A stretch of DNA of 64,000 nucleotides from Micromonospora alfalfae (lineage in GTDB: Bacteria > Actinomycetota > Actinomycetes > Mycobacteriales > Micromonosporaceae): positions 1 through 64,000 of the forward strand of contig NZ_JAKKFH010000004.1 in the NCBI RefSeq assembly GCF_022230925.1, given 5' to 3'. Below the pieces are notes generated by a model. The model saw only the letters and a program-made list of their open reading frames with translations. It did no database searches and was not told the DNA's origin. Positions 35,023 through 44,129 of the stretch are shown one piece after another. Position numbers and translations under genes: made by a program. The number at the start of each line of letters is the position of its first letter. Position 1 is the stretch's first letter.

Positions 35023-35762
35023 AGCGACTCCCCCAGGTAGGCCTCTTGCACTGTGGGGTTGGCCATCACCGTCTCCGGGGTGTCGCAGGCCAGCAGCGCG
35101 CCGTGATGCATGACGGCGATGCGGTCGGCCAGTTCCAGGATGACGTCCATGTGGTGTTCGACCATCAGCACCGCCCGGCCACTGTCGCCGGTCAGCGACT
35201 TGATGACGGCCACCAGTTCCGGCACGTCCTCGGCGCTGACCCCGGCCATCGGCTCGTCCAGCAGCATCACCCGCGGTTCACCGGCGAGCAGCAGGGCGAT
35301 CTCCAGCTTGCGCTTCTCGCCGTGGGCCAGGGTGCCGGCGAGGGCCGTACCCCGGTGGGCGAGGCCGACCCGGTCGAGCGCCGCGTCGGCGGCGGCGGCG
35401 ACCTCCCGGTCGGCCGCCGCCCGCCGCCACAGTGCCATCGAGCCCCCGCGGTGCGCCTGCACGGCGAGCCGGACGTTCTCCCGCACGCTCAGCGAGCCGA
35501 AGACCGAGGACGCCTGGAAGGTACGGCCCAGACCGAGGCGCGCCCGCCGGTGCGGCGCAAGCGCCCCGATGTCCTGCCCGTCCAGCACGATCCGGCCCTC
35601 GGTCGGCCGGCGCAGGCCGGTGATCAGGTTGAACAGTGAGGTCTTACCGGCGCCGTTGGGCCCGATGACGCCCAGGAACTCCCCGGGCGCCAGGTCGAGG
35701 TAGACGCTGTCGACGATGGCGACCTCACCGATCCGCCAGGTCAGACCGCGGGTGGCGAGCAT
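35019..35762 (-). CDS. livG: Branched-chain amino acid-type ABC transporter ATP-binding protein LivG
   Basis: 247 residues. Walker A GPNGAGKTSLF near residue 34, LivG-type GRTFQASSVF, signature-like LAHGEKRKLEIALLL and Walker B VMLLDEPMAGV, then LMVEHHMDVI. The LAHGE form replaces the usual LSGG in many LivG proteins. Start 35762 is 2 bp after the stop of the binding-protein gene; the stop overlaps livF. Confidence 0.92.
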   Translation of the reverse strand: MLATRGLTWRIGEVAIVDSVYLDLAPGEFLGVIGPNGAGKTSLFNLITGLRRPTEGRIVLDGQDIGALAPHRRARLGLGRTFQASSVFGSLSVRENVRLAVQAHRGGSMALWRRAAADREVAAAADAALDRVGLAHRGTALAGTLAHGEKRKLEIALLLAGEPRVMLLDEPMAGVSAEDVPELVAVIKSLTGDSGRAVLMVEHHMDVILELADRIAVMHHGALLACDTPETVMANPTVQEAYLGESL

Positions 35763-35764
35763 GG

Positions 35765-36964
35765 TCAGCCCTTCATGGCCACGGCCGGCGGCGCGGTCTC
35801 GTCACCGGTGAGGCTCTTCTGCGCGGTCGCCGTGAACGCGGTGCCGCTGCCGGTCAGCTTGGCCTGGAACATCGGCTGGAGCAGCGCGTGGTCGGCGGCC
35901 CGGATGGTCATCTTGCCCTTGACCCCGTCGAAGCTCCAGCCCTCCAGGGCGGTGACCATCTTGTCGACGTCGTCGCCACCCTCCTGCGCGGCCCGGACCA
36001 CCATCTGCGCGGCGGCGAAGCCGTCCGGGTGGAACAGGTCGATGGTGTTGACAGTGGCCTTCAGCGCCTTGCTGGCCTCGGTGTCGCTGGCACCGTCGAA
36101 GTAGTGCGAGAGGAAGGAGATCTTCGCGCCGGCAGCACCGAAGGTCGGCCACGAGGCGCGGATGTCCAGGCCGGTGACGACAGTGGTGGACGAGAGGACG
36201 CCCTGCTGGTCGAGGGTCTGCCACATGGCCGGGGCGGTGGTGCCCGCCCACGCCACGAAGAGCAGGTCCGGCTTCGCGGTCTTGATCTGGCTGGCGAACG
36301 GGGTGAACTCGGTGGCACTGGCCGGGGCCCGGACGCTGCTCACCGTCGCGCCCGCACTGCCGATGACGGCCTTGACGGCGGCCTCGTTGGCGTCACCGAA
36401 CGCGCCGTCCTGGGCGAAGACCACCACCTTCTTGCCGGTGGGGTCACCGATGAACGACTTGGCGGTCACCACGTCCTGGTAGGACTGCCGACCGGAGCGG
36501 AAGGTGTACTTGTTCGCGCCGGTCACCGCGTCCGTGGCGGCCGGGCCGGAGATGAACAGGACCTTGTTCTGCGCCGCGATCGGCGCGACCTGGAGCGCCA
36601 CACCGGAGGCTGTGGAGCCGGCGATGATCTTCGTACCCTTGCCGATCAGGTCCTTCGCCGCGGAGACGGCCTTGGCCGGATCGCCAGCGTCGTCGACCTC
36701 GGTCAACTCGATCTTGCGGTCACCGACCTTGCCGGTGCCCTGGGTGGCGAAGTCCAGCCCCGCCTTGAACCCCTCGATGTACTGCTTTCCGTAGCTGGCC
36801 AGGGCTCCCGACTGGGAGTACACCAGGCCGACCTTGACCGGGGCGGCACTGTCGCCGCCGCCGGTGGCGGTGTCCTGCGGGCTGCCACAGGCCGTGGCGG
36901 CCAGCGCCGCGGCCATCATCGTGGCGGCGGAGAGGAACGCCCGCCGCGTCGTCCGGACCGTCAT
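35765..36964 (-). CDS. Substrate-binding lipoprotein of the Liv-type ABC transporter
   Basis: 399 residues. Signal peptide with an RR pair (TTRRAFLSAATMM) and lipobox LAATACGS; the predicted lipid-attachment Cys is near residue 26. The body is a periplasmic-binding-protein type 1 fold of the Leu/Ile/Val family (KVGLVYSQSGALASYGKQYI, IAGSTASGVALQV). The RR pair may indicate Tat export. First gene of the operon; it captures the ligand outside the membrane and delivers it to LivHM. ATG 36964. Confidence 0.92.
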   Translation of the reverse strand: MTVRTTRRAFLSAATMMAAALAATACGSPQDTATGGGDSAAPVKVGLVYSQSGALASYGKQYIEGFKAGLDFATQGTGKVGDRKIELTEVDDAGDPAKAVSAAKDLIGKGTKIIAGSTASGVALQVAPIAAQNKVLFISGPAATDAVTGANKYTFRSGRQSYQDVVTAKSFIGDPTGKKVVVFAQDGAFGDANEAAVKAVIGSAGATVSSVRAPASATEFTPFASQIKTAKPDLLFVAWAGTTAPAMWQTLDQQGVLSSTTVVTGLDIRASWPTFGAAGAKISFLSHYFDGASDTEASKALKATVNTIDLFHPDGFAAAQMVVRAAQEGGDDVDKMVTALEGWSFDGVKGKMTIRAADHALLQPMFQAKLTGSGTAFTATAQKSLTGDETAPPAVAMKG

Positions 36965-37421
36965 TGCGACTCCACATGAGGACTCAGAGGGAGAGAACTT
37001 CTTCGTGACGGCTCACGCTAGAAGTGACGTCACCCACGAGCTATGTGGCGGAAACACACAAGTAACAGGAATGAGGTGGCCGGAGGTTACAGCGGGCCGC
37101 ACTACCAGCCGGAAGCGCCCGCCCTCGATGGCCCGAACCCCCACGGACCACCCGAACCGTGTGTCGCCCCGCGCCATTCGTCCGCTTCGGTCAGCGGAAC
37201 CCGCGATGGGTCTGCCGCCTCTGCCCCCAGACGCTGGCGAACATCTCCTCCCCTCAAGATCGTGCTCGAACCTGGAATTAGTGGCCTCGGAGCACCGCCA
37301 CGCCACTACATCCTGGATCGAGCGCGATCTCGCACCCACGACAGGCGATTCGGGCTGGCAGATGAATCTCCGGAATGTCCGTTCCCACTCCAGGGCCGCT
37401 GGCGGACAGGAAGATTGTCTG
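36965..37421. other. Divergent intergenic region between the Liv operon and trkH
   Basis: 457 bp without a credible gene. It must hold promoters for both directions. A perfect 10-bp palindrome gtgacgtcac lies at 37024-37033, about 60 bp before the binding-protein start, and could be an operator. I looked for a c-di-AMP (ydaO-type) riboswitch ahead of trkH and could not recognise one. Confidence 0.35.
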
Positions 37422-38756
37422 GTGCGCCAGTTCTTCCGCAATCCCGTGCGACTGGTGCCGTTCGCGTTCCTGGTCCCGATACTGCTCGGCACCCTGTTGC
37501 TCATGGCGCGCTGGGCGACAGTGGAACACGAACGCCCACCCGTGGTCACAGCGCTCTTCACCGCCACCTCGGCCGTGTCGGTCACCGGCATGGCCATCAC
37601 CGACACGCCGAACTACTGGTCCGGCGCGGGACTGGTGGTGATCACCCTGCTCACCCAGCTCGGCGGTCTCGGCATCCTCACTGTCGCGGCGTTGGTCATC
37701 CTGGTGGTCTCCAGCCAGCTCGGACTGCGCAACCGGTTGCTGGTGCAGGCCGAGACGGCCGAGTTCGGCATCGGTGAGGTGGGCCGGTTGCTCCGCCGGA
37801 TCGCGTTGACCGTCTTCGCCTGCGAGGCGGTGATGACAGTGCTGATCGCCGGTCGGCTCTGGCTGGCCTACGACTATCCGTTCGGGCGGGCCCTCTGGTC
37901 GGGCGCCTTCCACGCCGTGCAGGGGTTCAACAACGGCGGCTTCGCGCTCTACACCGACGGGCTGCTGGCCTTCAGCCGTGACCCGTGGGTGTCGCTGCCC
38001 CTGGCGATCGGCGCGATCATCGGCGGTCTCGGTTTTCCCGCGCTCTTCGAGGCGGTCCGCGAGTGGCGGCAGCCGGCGCACTGGGCGGTGGCGACGAAGT
38101 TGACCATCTGGGGCAGCGCGGCGCTGCTGCTGGTCGGCTTCGCCGGCCTGCTCGCCGCCGAGTGGACCAACGCGAGCACCATCGGCCAGTACGACGTACC
38201 CGGGAAGATCCTCGCGTCGTTCACCCAGATCGCGCTGAGCCGCACCGGCGGCTACAGCGTCCTGAACATCGCCGACCTGCAGGAGGAGAGCTATCCCCTG
38301 CTGATCGTGCTGATGTTCATCGGCGGCGGCAGTGCCAGCACGGCCGGTGGCATCAAGGTCTCCACGTTCTTCCTCCTGGCGTTCACCATCTGGGCGGAGT
38401 TGCGGGGCGAGCCCGACGTGACGATCGGGCACCGGCGGGTGGCCACCGCGAGCCAGCGGCAGGCGGTCACCGTGGCGCTGCTCAGCGTCGCGTTGGTGAC
38501 CGCCGGGACCATGCTGTTGCTGCTGCTCACCGAGGGCGTCCGCTTCGTCGCGGCCCTGTTCGAGATCACCTCGGCGTTCAGCACCACAGGTCTGACCATC
38601 GGTCTGGCCACCGAACTGCCGGCCGGCGGCCAACTGGTGCTGACCGTGCTGATGTTCATCGGCCGCGTCGGGCCGCTCACCCTGGGGTCGGCGATCGCCC
38701 TGAACACCCGACGCCGCCTCTACCGCTATCCCCAGGAGCAACCCATTGTCGGCTAG
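37422..38756 (+). CDS. trkH: Potassium uptake membrane protein, TrkH/KtrB family
   Basis: 444 residues, polytopic. The four pore-loop repeats are visible: TSAVSVTGM near residue 50, FNNGGF near 170, SRTGGYS near 275 and SAFSTTGL near 390, which form the K+ selectivity filter. Start GTG 37422 has AGGAAG about eight bases upstream; the frame runs further up (ATG 37362) without a good ribosome site. It works with the cytosolic gating ring encoded by trkA, 68 bp downstream. Confidence 0.92.
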   Translation: MRQFFRNPVRLVPFAFLVPILLGTLLLMARWATVEHERPPVVTALFTATSAVSVTGMAITDTPNYWSGAGLVVITLLTQLGGLGILTVAALVILVVSSQLGLRNRLLVQAETAEFGIGEVGRLLRRIALTVFACEAVMTVLIAGRLWLAYDYPFGRALWSGAFHAVQGFNNGGFALYTDGLLAFSRDPWVSLPLAIGAIIGGLGFPALFEAVREWRQPAHWAVATKLTIWGSAALLLVGFAGLLAAEWTNASTIGQYDVPGKILASFTQIALSRTGGYSVLNIADLQEESYPLLIVLMFIGGGSASTAGGIKVSTFFLLAFTIWAELRGEPDVTIGHRRVATASQRQAVTVALLSVALVTAGTMLLLLLTEGVRFVAALFEITSAFSTTGLTIGLATELPAGGQLVLTVLMFIGRVGPLTLGSAIALNTRRRLYRYPQEQPIVG

Positions 38757-38824
38757 GGCGTGTTTCAGAAGTGTCGGCCGGCCCGCACGCCGGGACCACG
38801 CCCTTGGGAGCAGGGAGGGCCGAG

Positions 38825-39493
38825 GTGTCGGCTAGACGAGCGGACAGCGGCGGCGTCGTGGTGATCGGGCTGGGTCGATTCGGTTGCCACCTGGCCGGGT
38901 CGCTGACCCGGATGAACCGCGAGGTGTTGGCCATCGACCGCAACCCGGCGAAGGTGCAGCGCTGGTCGGCGCAGCTCGACCGGGTGGTTCAGGCCGACGC
39001 GACCGAGGAGGGGGCGCTGCGGCAGCTGGGCATCACCAGTTTCGGGCGGGCGGTGGTGGCCATCGGGGCCTCGGTGGAAGCGAGTGTGCTCACCGTGTTG
39101 GCGCTGGTCGAGCTGGGTGTGCCCCAGATCTGGGCGCGGGCCACCTCGCAGAAGCACGCCAAGATCCTGGCGTCGGTGGGCGCGCACCACGTGATCTTCC
39201 CGGAGGCGGAGACCGGGGACCGGGTCGCGCACCTGATCGTCAGCCGGTTGCTCGACTTCATCGAGTTCGACGACGACTTCGCCATCGCCACCGTCCGGGT
39301 GCCGGAGTCCCTGGTCGGGCGCACACTGCTCGACCTGAAACCGGAGGAGCGCTTCGGGGTACGCGTGGTCGGTGCCAAGCTGCCGGGCGAACGCTTCCGG
39401 TACACCTCCGACGACACCACGCTTCCCCAGAACGGGGTGCTCATCGTCGAAGGTGGGATCGACCAGGTCCAGCGATTCGCGGGGTTGCGCTGA
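38825..39493 (+). CDS. trkA: Potassium uptake regulatory protein, TrkA/KtrA family
   Basis: 222 residues: RCK_N Rossmann domain (VVVIGLGRFGCHLAGSL, AIDRNPAKV, VVQADATEEGALR) and RCK_C domain (about 145-222, PESLVGRTLLDL). It forms the nucleotide-sensing ring that gates TrkH. A c-di-AMP site in RCK_C is known in related KtrA proteins but cannot be shown here. Start GTG 38825 follows GGAGGG with good spacing. A terminator follows. Confidence 0.92.
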   Translation: MSARRADSGGVVVIGLGRFGCHLAGSLTRMNREVLAIDRNPAKVQRWSAQLDRVVQADATEEGALRQLGITSFGRAVVAIGASVEASVLTVLALVELGVPQIWARATSQKHAKILASVGAHHVIFPEAETGDRVAHLIVSRLLDFIEFDDDFAIATVRVPESLVGRTLLDLKPEERFGVRVVGAKLPGERFRYTSDDTTLPQNGVLIVEGGIDQVQRFAGLR

Positions 39494-39518
39494 ACTGCTC
39501 CGCAGGGCGAGATCGACC

Positions 39519-39550
39519 GGGGCCGTCGAACCAGTTGGTCCGACGGCCCC
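39519..39550. terminator. Bidirectional terminator hairpin
   Basis: Perfect 10-bp arms (39519-39528 and 39541-39550) with a 12-nt loop, between the convergent trkA (ends 39493) and the protein-kinase gene (ends 39613). Confidence 0.75.
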
Positions 39551-39612
39551 GAAGCATGGCGAAACGGTGTGGCCTGCTCACTTCCGGTGACCACCCGGCC
39601 CCTTGGTCACCT

Positions 39613-41262
39613 TCACACTTTTCCCGGACCACCACCGGCAGCCTTCGCGGGCTTCGCCGGGGCCTTCGCCGGCTTCGGCGGCTTGGCCTTCGACGCGCCG
39701 CCGCCCGAACCGGAGCCGCTGCGCACCTTCGCTGCCTTGGGCGGAGCCTTCGGCGTGGCGGCCTTGCTCGGCGGGGCCGTGGACGGCGCGCTGCCGGCGA
39801 CGCCGGAAACCCGAACCCCGCAGGTCGCCTCGCCGAGCCGGAACTCCACAGGCAACGGGTTCGCCCCGCTGTACCTACCCGTGAGGGTCACCTTCTCGGC
39901 CGCGCCAGCGGCCAGCGTGGTGCGCTGGGCCGCCGGTCGGATCAGCACCGTGCTCCCCTGCTGGTGCACCGGCGCGGGCTCCGCCTTCGTCACCTTCTGC
40001 TGCCCCGGGAAGGTGAAGCTCATCGCCCAGTCCCGCAGCTCACGGCCACCGGTGTTGGTCAACGTCAGCTCGGCGGAGAACTCGGTGCCGGAGTCGGAGC
40101 GCAACGCGTACGCCACCTCGCAGGGCACCGCCGCCGGCAGACCCATCCGCGCCTCGGTCGTCGGCCGGTCCCCTCCGCTGGCCGGGCTGCGCGAGGTGAA
40201 CCCCCACATCGCCCCGGTGACCGCGATCAGCCCGACGGCGGCCACTCCGGCCTCCACCCGTCGACGCCGGGTCACCCGCTGCTGCGTCCGACGGTCCCGG
40301 TTGCGGGTCCGCGACAACGGCAACGCGTCGGTCGCCGCCGACCAGGGCAGGATCGTGGTACGCGCACTGCCGAGCATGGTCGCGTCCAGCGGCCCGGCGG
40401 CCGGGGACACCGGCACCGCCGCGAGCATGCCGGCCGCCTCGGCGAGCGTCCGGGTCAGCTCGGCGGTGGCCGGTCGGTCGGCGGGCCGCTTGGCCAGGCA
40501 ACGTCCGACCAGGTCGGCCACCCCGTCGGGCAGCCCCGCGACGGTGGGCATCGGCTCCGGGTCGTTGTACATGTGGGCGCGCAGCATCTGGGTGGTCGTG
40601 CTGGCTAGCCACGGCAGTCGACCGGTGAGCATCCGGTAGAGCAGCAGTCCAACGGCGTACACGTCGGTGGCCGGGGAGACCTGGCCGTTGTCCAGCCGCT
40701 CCGGGGCGAGGTACGCGGGAGTGCCCAACAGCGTGCCGTCCGGGCCCTTCTCGCTCTCCCCGACGAGCGCGGAGATGCCGAAGTCGACCACCTTGACCCC
40801 GGTTGAGGTGAGCATGACGTTGCCCGGGGTGACGTCGCGGTGCACCACCCCACGGGCGTGCGCGGTGGCCAGCGCGGAGCTCACCTCGGCGCCGATGGTC
40901 ACCGCCTCCCGCCACGGCAGTTGGCTCTCCCGACCCAACCGGCTGGCCAGCGAAGCGCCGTCGACCAGCTCCATCACCACGTACGGCACCGTCAGACCGA
41001 CCTGCTCGGACTCGCCGTAGTCGTACACGTTGGTGATGTTGGGGTGGCAGAGCCGCGCTGCGGCCTGCGCCTCGATCCGGATGCGGTGGCGGAAGGCCCG
41101 GTCGCTGGCCAGCCGGGAGGCCAACACCTTCACCGCGACCTGACGACCGAGCACCTCGTCGTAGCCACGCCAGACCACCGACATGCCGCCCGCGCCGAGT
41201 TGTTCGATCAGCCGGTACCGCTCATCGAGCAACTGCGCGCCGTTCCGGTCCCCACCACCCAT
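39613..41262 (-). CDS. Receptor-type Ser/Thr protein kinase with a CBM2-like extracellular domain
   Basis: 549 residues. Kinase domain about 15-280: GAGGMSVV (glycine loop), VAVKVL (ATP-anchoring Lys), HRDVTPGNVML (catalytic loop; the usual K after HRDV is T), DFGIS, APERL and DVYAVG. A membrane helix at about 335-355 follows an Arg-rich stretch. Residues about 375-480 resemble a family 2 carbohydrate-binding module: Cys at each end (CEVAYALRSDSG to GEATCGV), NTGGRELRDWAMSF and LAAGAAEKVTL. The tail is Lys/Pro/Ala-rich. The external domain could sense a cell-wall or plant polysaccharide (inference). ATG 41262. Confidence 0.88.
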   Translation of the reverse strand: MGGGDRNGAQLLDERYRLIEQLGAGGMSVVWRGYDEVLGRQVAVKVLASRLASDRAFRHRIRIEAQAAARLCHPNITNVYDYGESEQVGLTVPYVVMELVDGASLASRLGRESQLPWREAVTIGAEVSSALATAHARGVVHRDVTPGNVMLTSTGVKVVDFGISALVGESEKGPDGTLLGTPAYLAPERLDNGQVSPATDVYAVGLLLYRMLTGRLPWLASTTTQMLRAHMYNDPEPMPTVAGLPDGVADLVGRCLAKRPADRPATAELTRTLAEAAGMLAAVPVSPAAGPLDATMLGSARTTILPWSAATDALPLSRTRNRDRRTQQRVTRRRRVEAGVAAVGLIAVTGAMWGFTSRSPASGGDRPTTEARMGLPAAVPCEVAYALRSDSGTEFSAELTLTNTGGRELRDWAMSFTFPGQQKVTKAEPAPVHQQGSTVLIRPAAQRTTLAAGAAEKVTLTGRYSGANPLPVEFRLGEATCGVRVSGVAGSAPSTAPPSKAATPKAPPKAAKVRSGSGSGGGASKAKPPKPAKAPAKPAKAAGGGPGKV

Positions 41263-41333
41263 GGTGAGCGATGTTGCCCAGGAACGGCCCGCCTACACCT
41301 GGAGTATCGGATTCGGTCAGGATTGTCACCCGA

Positions 41334-42896
41334 TCAGGCGGTGGCCAGCAGTTGATCCACCGGGGCGTAGTCGTCGGTCAACACCATCGCCCCGTCGACG
41401 AAGTCCGTCAGCGCCGCACCGGACAGCAGGCTGACCTTCGGATCCACCTCGGCCAGCCGGGCCCGGACAGCTTCCAGCGGCAACGGCGCGTCGGAGCCGA
41501 CGATGAGGAAGTTGGAGCCCTGCTCCTGGGCGAGCGCTTCCGGCGGCGCGATCAACGCGACGTGCCCGAACTCGGCTGCCACAGTGGCCAACTCGGCGCG
41601 GATGAACCGCAGCGGCGGGTAGTCGATGACGTTCTGCACGTACACGCCGCCGGGGCGGGTCACCCGCCGGACGTCGGCGGCCATCTCCCGGGTGGCCAGG
41701 TGCCAGGGCACCACCAGGTGCCCGAACGCGTCCCCGACCACCAGGTCACGGCTGTCGGTCGGCTCGCCGGCAACGAGCATCCGGGCGTCACCCACCACCG
41801 CCCGCAGGTCCGGCCCCGGCCGTACGCCCAGTTCCTGCTCACCCAGCTCGACCAGCCCGCCGTCGATCTCGAACACCAGGTTGTCGGTGCCCGGTCGGGT
41901 CGCGGTCAGGTAGCGCGGCACTGTGAAGCCACCGCCGCCCAGGTGTAACGCGTCCAGGCGCTGACCGGCCGGCGCGGCGACGTCGCCGACCGCGCCGATC
42001 CACTTCGTGTACGCGTACTCCAGGTGTTTCGGGTCGTTGAGGTCCACGTACGAGTGCTGGGCGGAGTTGAGCAGCAGCGTCCGCCCGCTGGGCCGGGCGG
42101 GGTCCGTGGTGACCCGGGCGCAGTGGTACGCCGTCTCGATGTCGCACGGGTTGGGCGCCACGGTGGTCAGCCCCGCCCCGGCCAGGCCGAGTACGGCCAG
42201 CGCGGCTCGGGCCCGGGCCGGACCGGGCAGCTCGGTGGGCTCCTGCCGGCGCAGGTACCAGCCGAGGCCGATGCCGACCAGCCCGAGCGCGAGCGCCAGG
42301 GCCAGCAGGATGACGGTGCTGCGCAGCGCGGCGACCAGCACGAACCCGGTCAGCAGGGTTGCGGTGATGCCGCCCAGGGTGCCGATCCCGGAGAGTCGAC
42401 CGACCACCTGGCCGGTGCGGCGCAGGTCGGCGAGCTGGAGTTTCACCACCAGCGGGGTGACAGCTGCCAGCAGCGCGGCCGGCACGAACACCGCCAACGC
42501 GACAAGCAGCAGGATGCCGCTGGCCGCACCACCGCGCAGCACCTCACCGGCGTACCGGACGACGGGCAGGGTGACGGCGGTGGCGATGCCGGCCAGCACC
42601 AGCGCCGGCGCCAGCAGGCCTCGCGGGTTACGCCGGTCGGCCAGCCAACCGCCGGACCACGCGCCGTACGCGATCGCGGCCAGCGCGATGCCGATCACCG
42701 AGCTGGTCACCTGAAGGGTCACCCCTACGTACGGGCCGACCAGGCGCAGCGCGACTGTCTCCAGCACCAGCACGGCACCGCTGGAGAAGAACACCAGGAA
42801 TGCGGCCAGGCCGTTGGGCAGCGCCCGGCCGGTGACCGGCACGGGCGGAGCCGGGGGCGCCGGCAGGGCCGCTACGTCGGACGGTGGGGAGCTCAT
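41334..42896 (-). CDS. Fused membrane / spermidine-synthase-like protein
   Basis: 520 residues. The first about 225 residues contain 6-7 membrane helices (FFSSGAVLVLETVALRLVGP is characteristic of the fused MFS/spermidine synthase family). The remainder is a spermidine-synthase-type Rossmann domain: LHLGGGGFTVPRYL near 320, FEIDGGLVELGEQ near 347 and VGDARMLV near 372. Whether it makes a polyamine or is a methyltransferase-like relative is not decidable. It stands alone on the minus strand, 37 bp from the next gene. ATG 42896. Confidence 0.82.
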   Translation of the reverse strand: MSSPPSDVAALPAPPAPPVPVTGRALPNGLAAFLVFFSSGAVLVLETVALRLVGPYVGVTLQVTSSVIGIALAAIAYGAWSGGWLADRRNPRGLLAPALVLAGIATAVTLPVVRYAGEVLRGGAASGILLLVALAVFVPAALLAAVTPLVVKLQLADLRRTGQVVGRLSGIGTLGGITATLLTGFVLVAALRSTVILLALALALGLVGIGLGWYLRRQEPTELPGPARARAALAVLGLAGAGLTTVAPNPCDIETAYHCARVTTDPARPSGRTLLLNSAQHSYVDLNDPKHLEYAYTKWIGAVGDVAAPAGQRLDALHLGGGGFTVPRYLTATRPGTDNLVFEIDGGLVELGEQELGVRPGPDLRAVVGDARMLVAGEPTDSRDLVVGDAFGHLVVPWHLATREMAADVRRVTRPGGVYVQNVIDYPPLRFIRAELATVAAEFGHVALIAPPEALAQEQGSNFLIVGSDAPLPLEAVRARLAEVDPKVSLLSGAALTDFVDGAMVLTDDYAPVDQLLATA

Positions 42897-42932
42897 CGTC
42901 GCGATGGTACGCAGCGAAGCTGGTGCTTCGGG

Positions 42933-43949
42933 TCAGTACATAGAGAGATGAACATGGTTCGTGTGGGAGGCCGCCGGAGAGCCGCTTCCACTGTACGAAC
43001 GCCAACCGGTGCCGGGATGCCAGATCTGCCGGTACCAGATCACGTAGAGCACGCCGAGCCGGTCGGCGTTGCGCACGTGCCAGGCGGCCAGGCTGTCCCC
43101 GTACGCCTTGTCGCCGCCGGTCGCGTTCTTGTCCTCGAAGCCGTTCGTGGCGGCCGAGAAGTCGCAGGCCCGGCCCTTCGGATGCTCGCCGCTGCCACCA
43201 CTGCGCTTGCAGGAGACGTGCCGCTTGTAGCCGGCCGCCTGGGTCTGCTTGAGCGCGTTGAGGGTCCGCGGGGTGATGCACCCGGAGGTGGTCGGGTCCT
43301 TCACCGAGCAGGACTCCGACGGCCAGGACCCGTCGGAGTTACGCGGCGCCGGCTTCGCCGAGGTGGAGCTGCCACCGCTGAAACCGTTGCTGCCGCCGGA
43401 GCTGACCTCGGCGAGCGCCTCCTCGGCTTCCTTCTTCTTCTTCGCCATCACGGCGAGTTGCTTCTGCTGCTCGCGGACCTCGGCGTCGATGGCGACCTTG
43501 GCCTGCTGCGCCTGCTGCCGGGCGTCGGTGAGGTCACGCAGCCGCTTGCTGTCCCGCTGGGCCATCAGGTCGAGGTCGCCCGCGCGTTGCAGGAACGCCT
43601 CCGGTGTGGCCGTGTTGAGCAGCATCGAGACAGCGCTCAGTCGACCCACCCGATACGACTGGGCGGCCACCTCGCCCACCTGGCTGCTGAGCCCGACCAG
43701 CCGACCCTCGAGCGTGGCCAGCTCGCCGGTCAGCGCCGTCTGGCGACGCTTGGAGTTGTCCAGCTTGGCCTTGGCCTCGATGTGACCCTTGGCGGTCAAC
43801 TCCAGCGCGTCCTGCAACTTCTTGCTGCCGCCCTCGCCAGGCTCCGCGTACGCGGGCACGGCGGCACCGCCGAGCACCAACGCGACGGCGGCGAGCACTG
43901 CGAACAGAGCGCCGCGACCGAGCCGCGGGCTGAGCCTGGTCCTGGGCAC
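42933..43949 (-). CDS. Secreted coiled-coil envelope protein with a VldE/M15-like C-terminal domain
   Basis: 338 residues. Signal peptide about 1-35 ending VPAYA; coiled coil about 40-185 (ELTAKGHIEAKAKLDNSK, repeated Ala/Gln/Lys heptads); Ser/Gly linker; and a C-terminal domain from about 235 with Cys pairs (CSVKDPTTSGC, SCKRSGG), EHPKGRACDFS and HTNHVHLSMY. The H...D...HxH pattern is that of M15-type zinc peptidases and the related VldE domain. It is likely a cell-wall or septation protein. Start GTG 43949 follows GGAAGGA; the frame opens 15 codons earlier. Confidence 0.78.
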   Translation of the reverse strand: MPRTRLSPRLGRGALFAVLAAVALVLGGAAVPAYAEPGEGGSKKLQDALELTAKGHIEAKAKLDNSKRRQTALTGELATLEGRLVGLSSQVGEVAAQSYRVGRLSAVSMLLNTATPEAFLQRAGDLDLMAQRDSKRLRDLTDARQQAQQAKVAIDAEVREQQKQLAVMAKKKKEAEEALAEVSSGGSNGFSGGSSTSAKPAPRNSDGSWPSESCSVKDPTTSGCITPRTLNALKQTQAAGYKRHVSCKRSGGSGEHPKGRACDFSAATNGFEDKNATGGDKAYGDSLAAWHVRNADRLGVLYVIWYRQIWHPGTGWRSYSGSGSPAASHTNHVHLSMY

Positions 43950-44129
43950 GAAAGCGTCCTTCCGTCGACCGCCGGCCCCCGATGAACACTGCACGGCGGC
44001 GCCGGTCGGCGGCCTGCTGGCGGAGACCGCCGGTCACGATACCGGATCACGGGCCGGTGACCAGCCCGCTGACCCGCTGGCCGCCTCGATGTCGACGGAG
44101 CGTCCCAACACGGTCGCGCAGCGCGCGGA

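Noticed and set aside
37024..37033. 10-bp palindrome gtgacgtcac as a firm operator
   Set aside because: A single 10-bp palindrome in a 457-bp region is weak evidence and no regulator is encoded next to it; noted only inside the intergenic entry.
36965..37421. c-di-AMP (ydaO-type) riboswitch before trkH
   Set aside because: Such riboswitches precede some actinobacterial K+ transporter genes, but I could not find the conserved core segments or a convincing paired scaffold. A covariance-model scan would decide.
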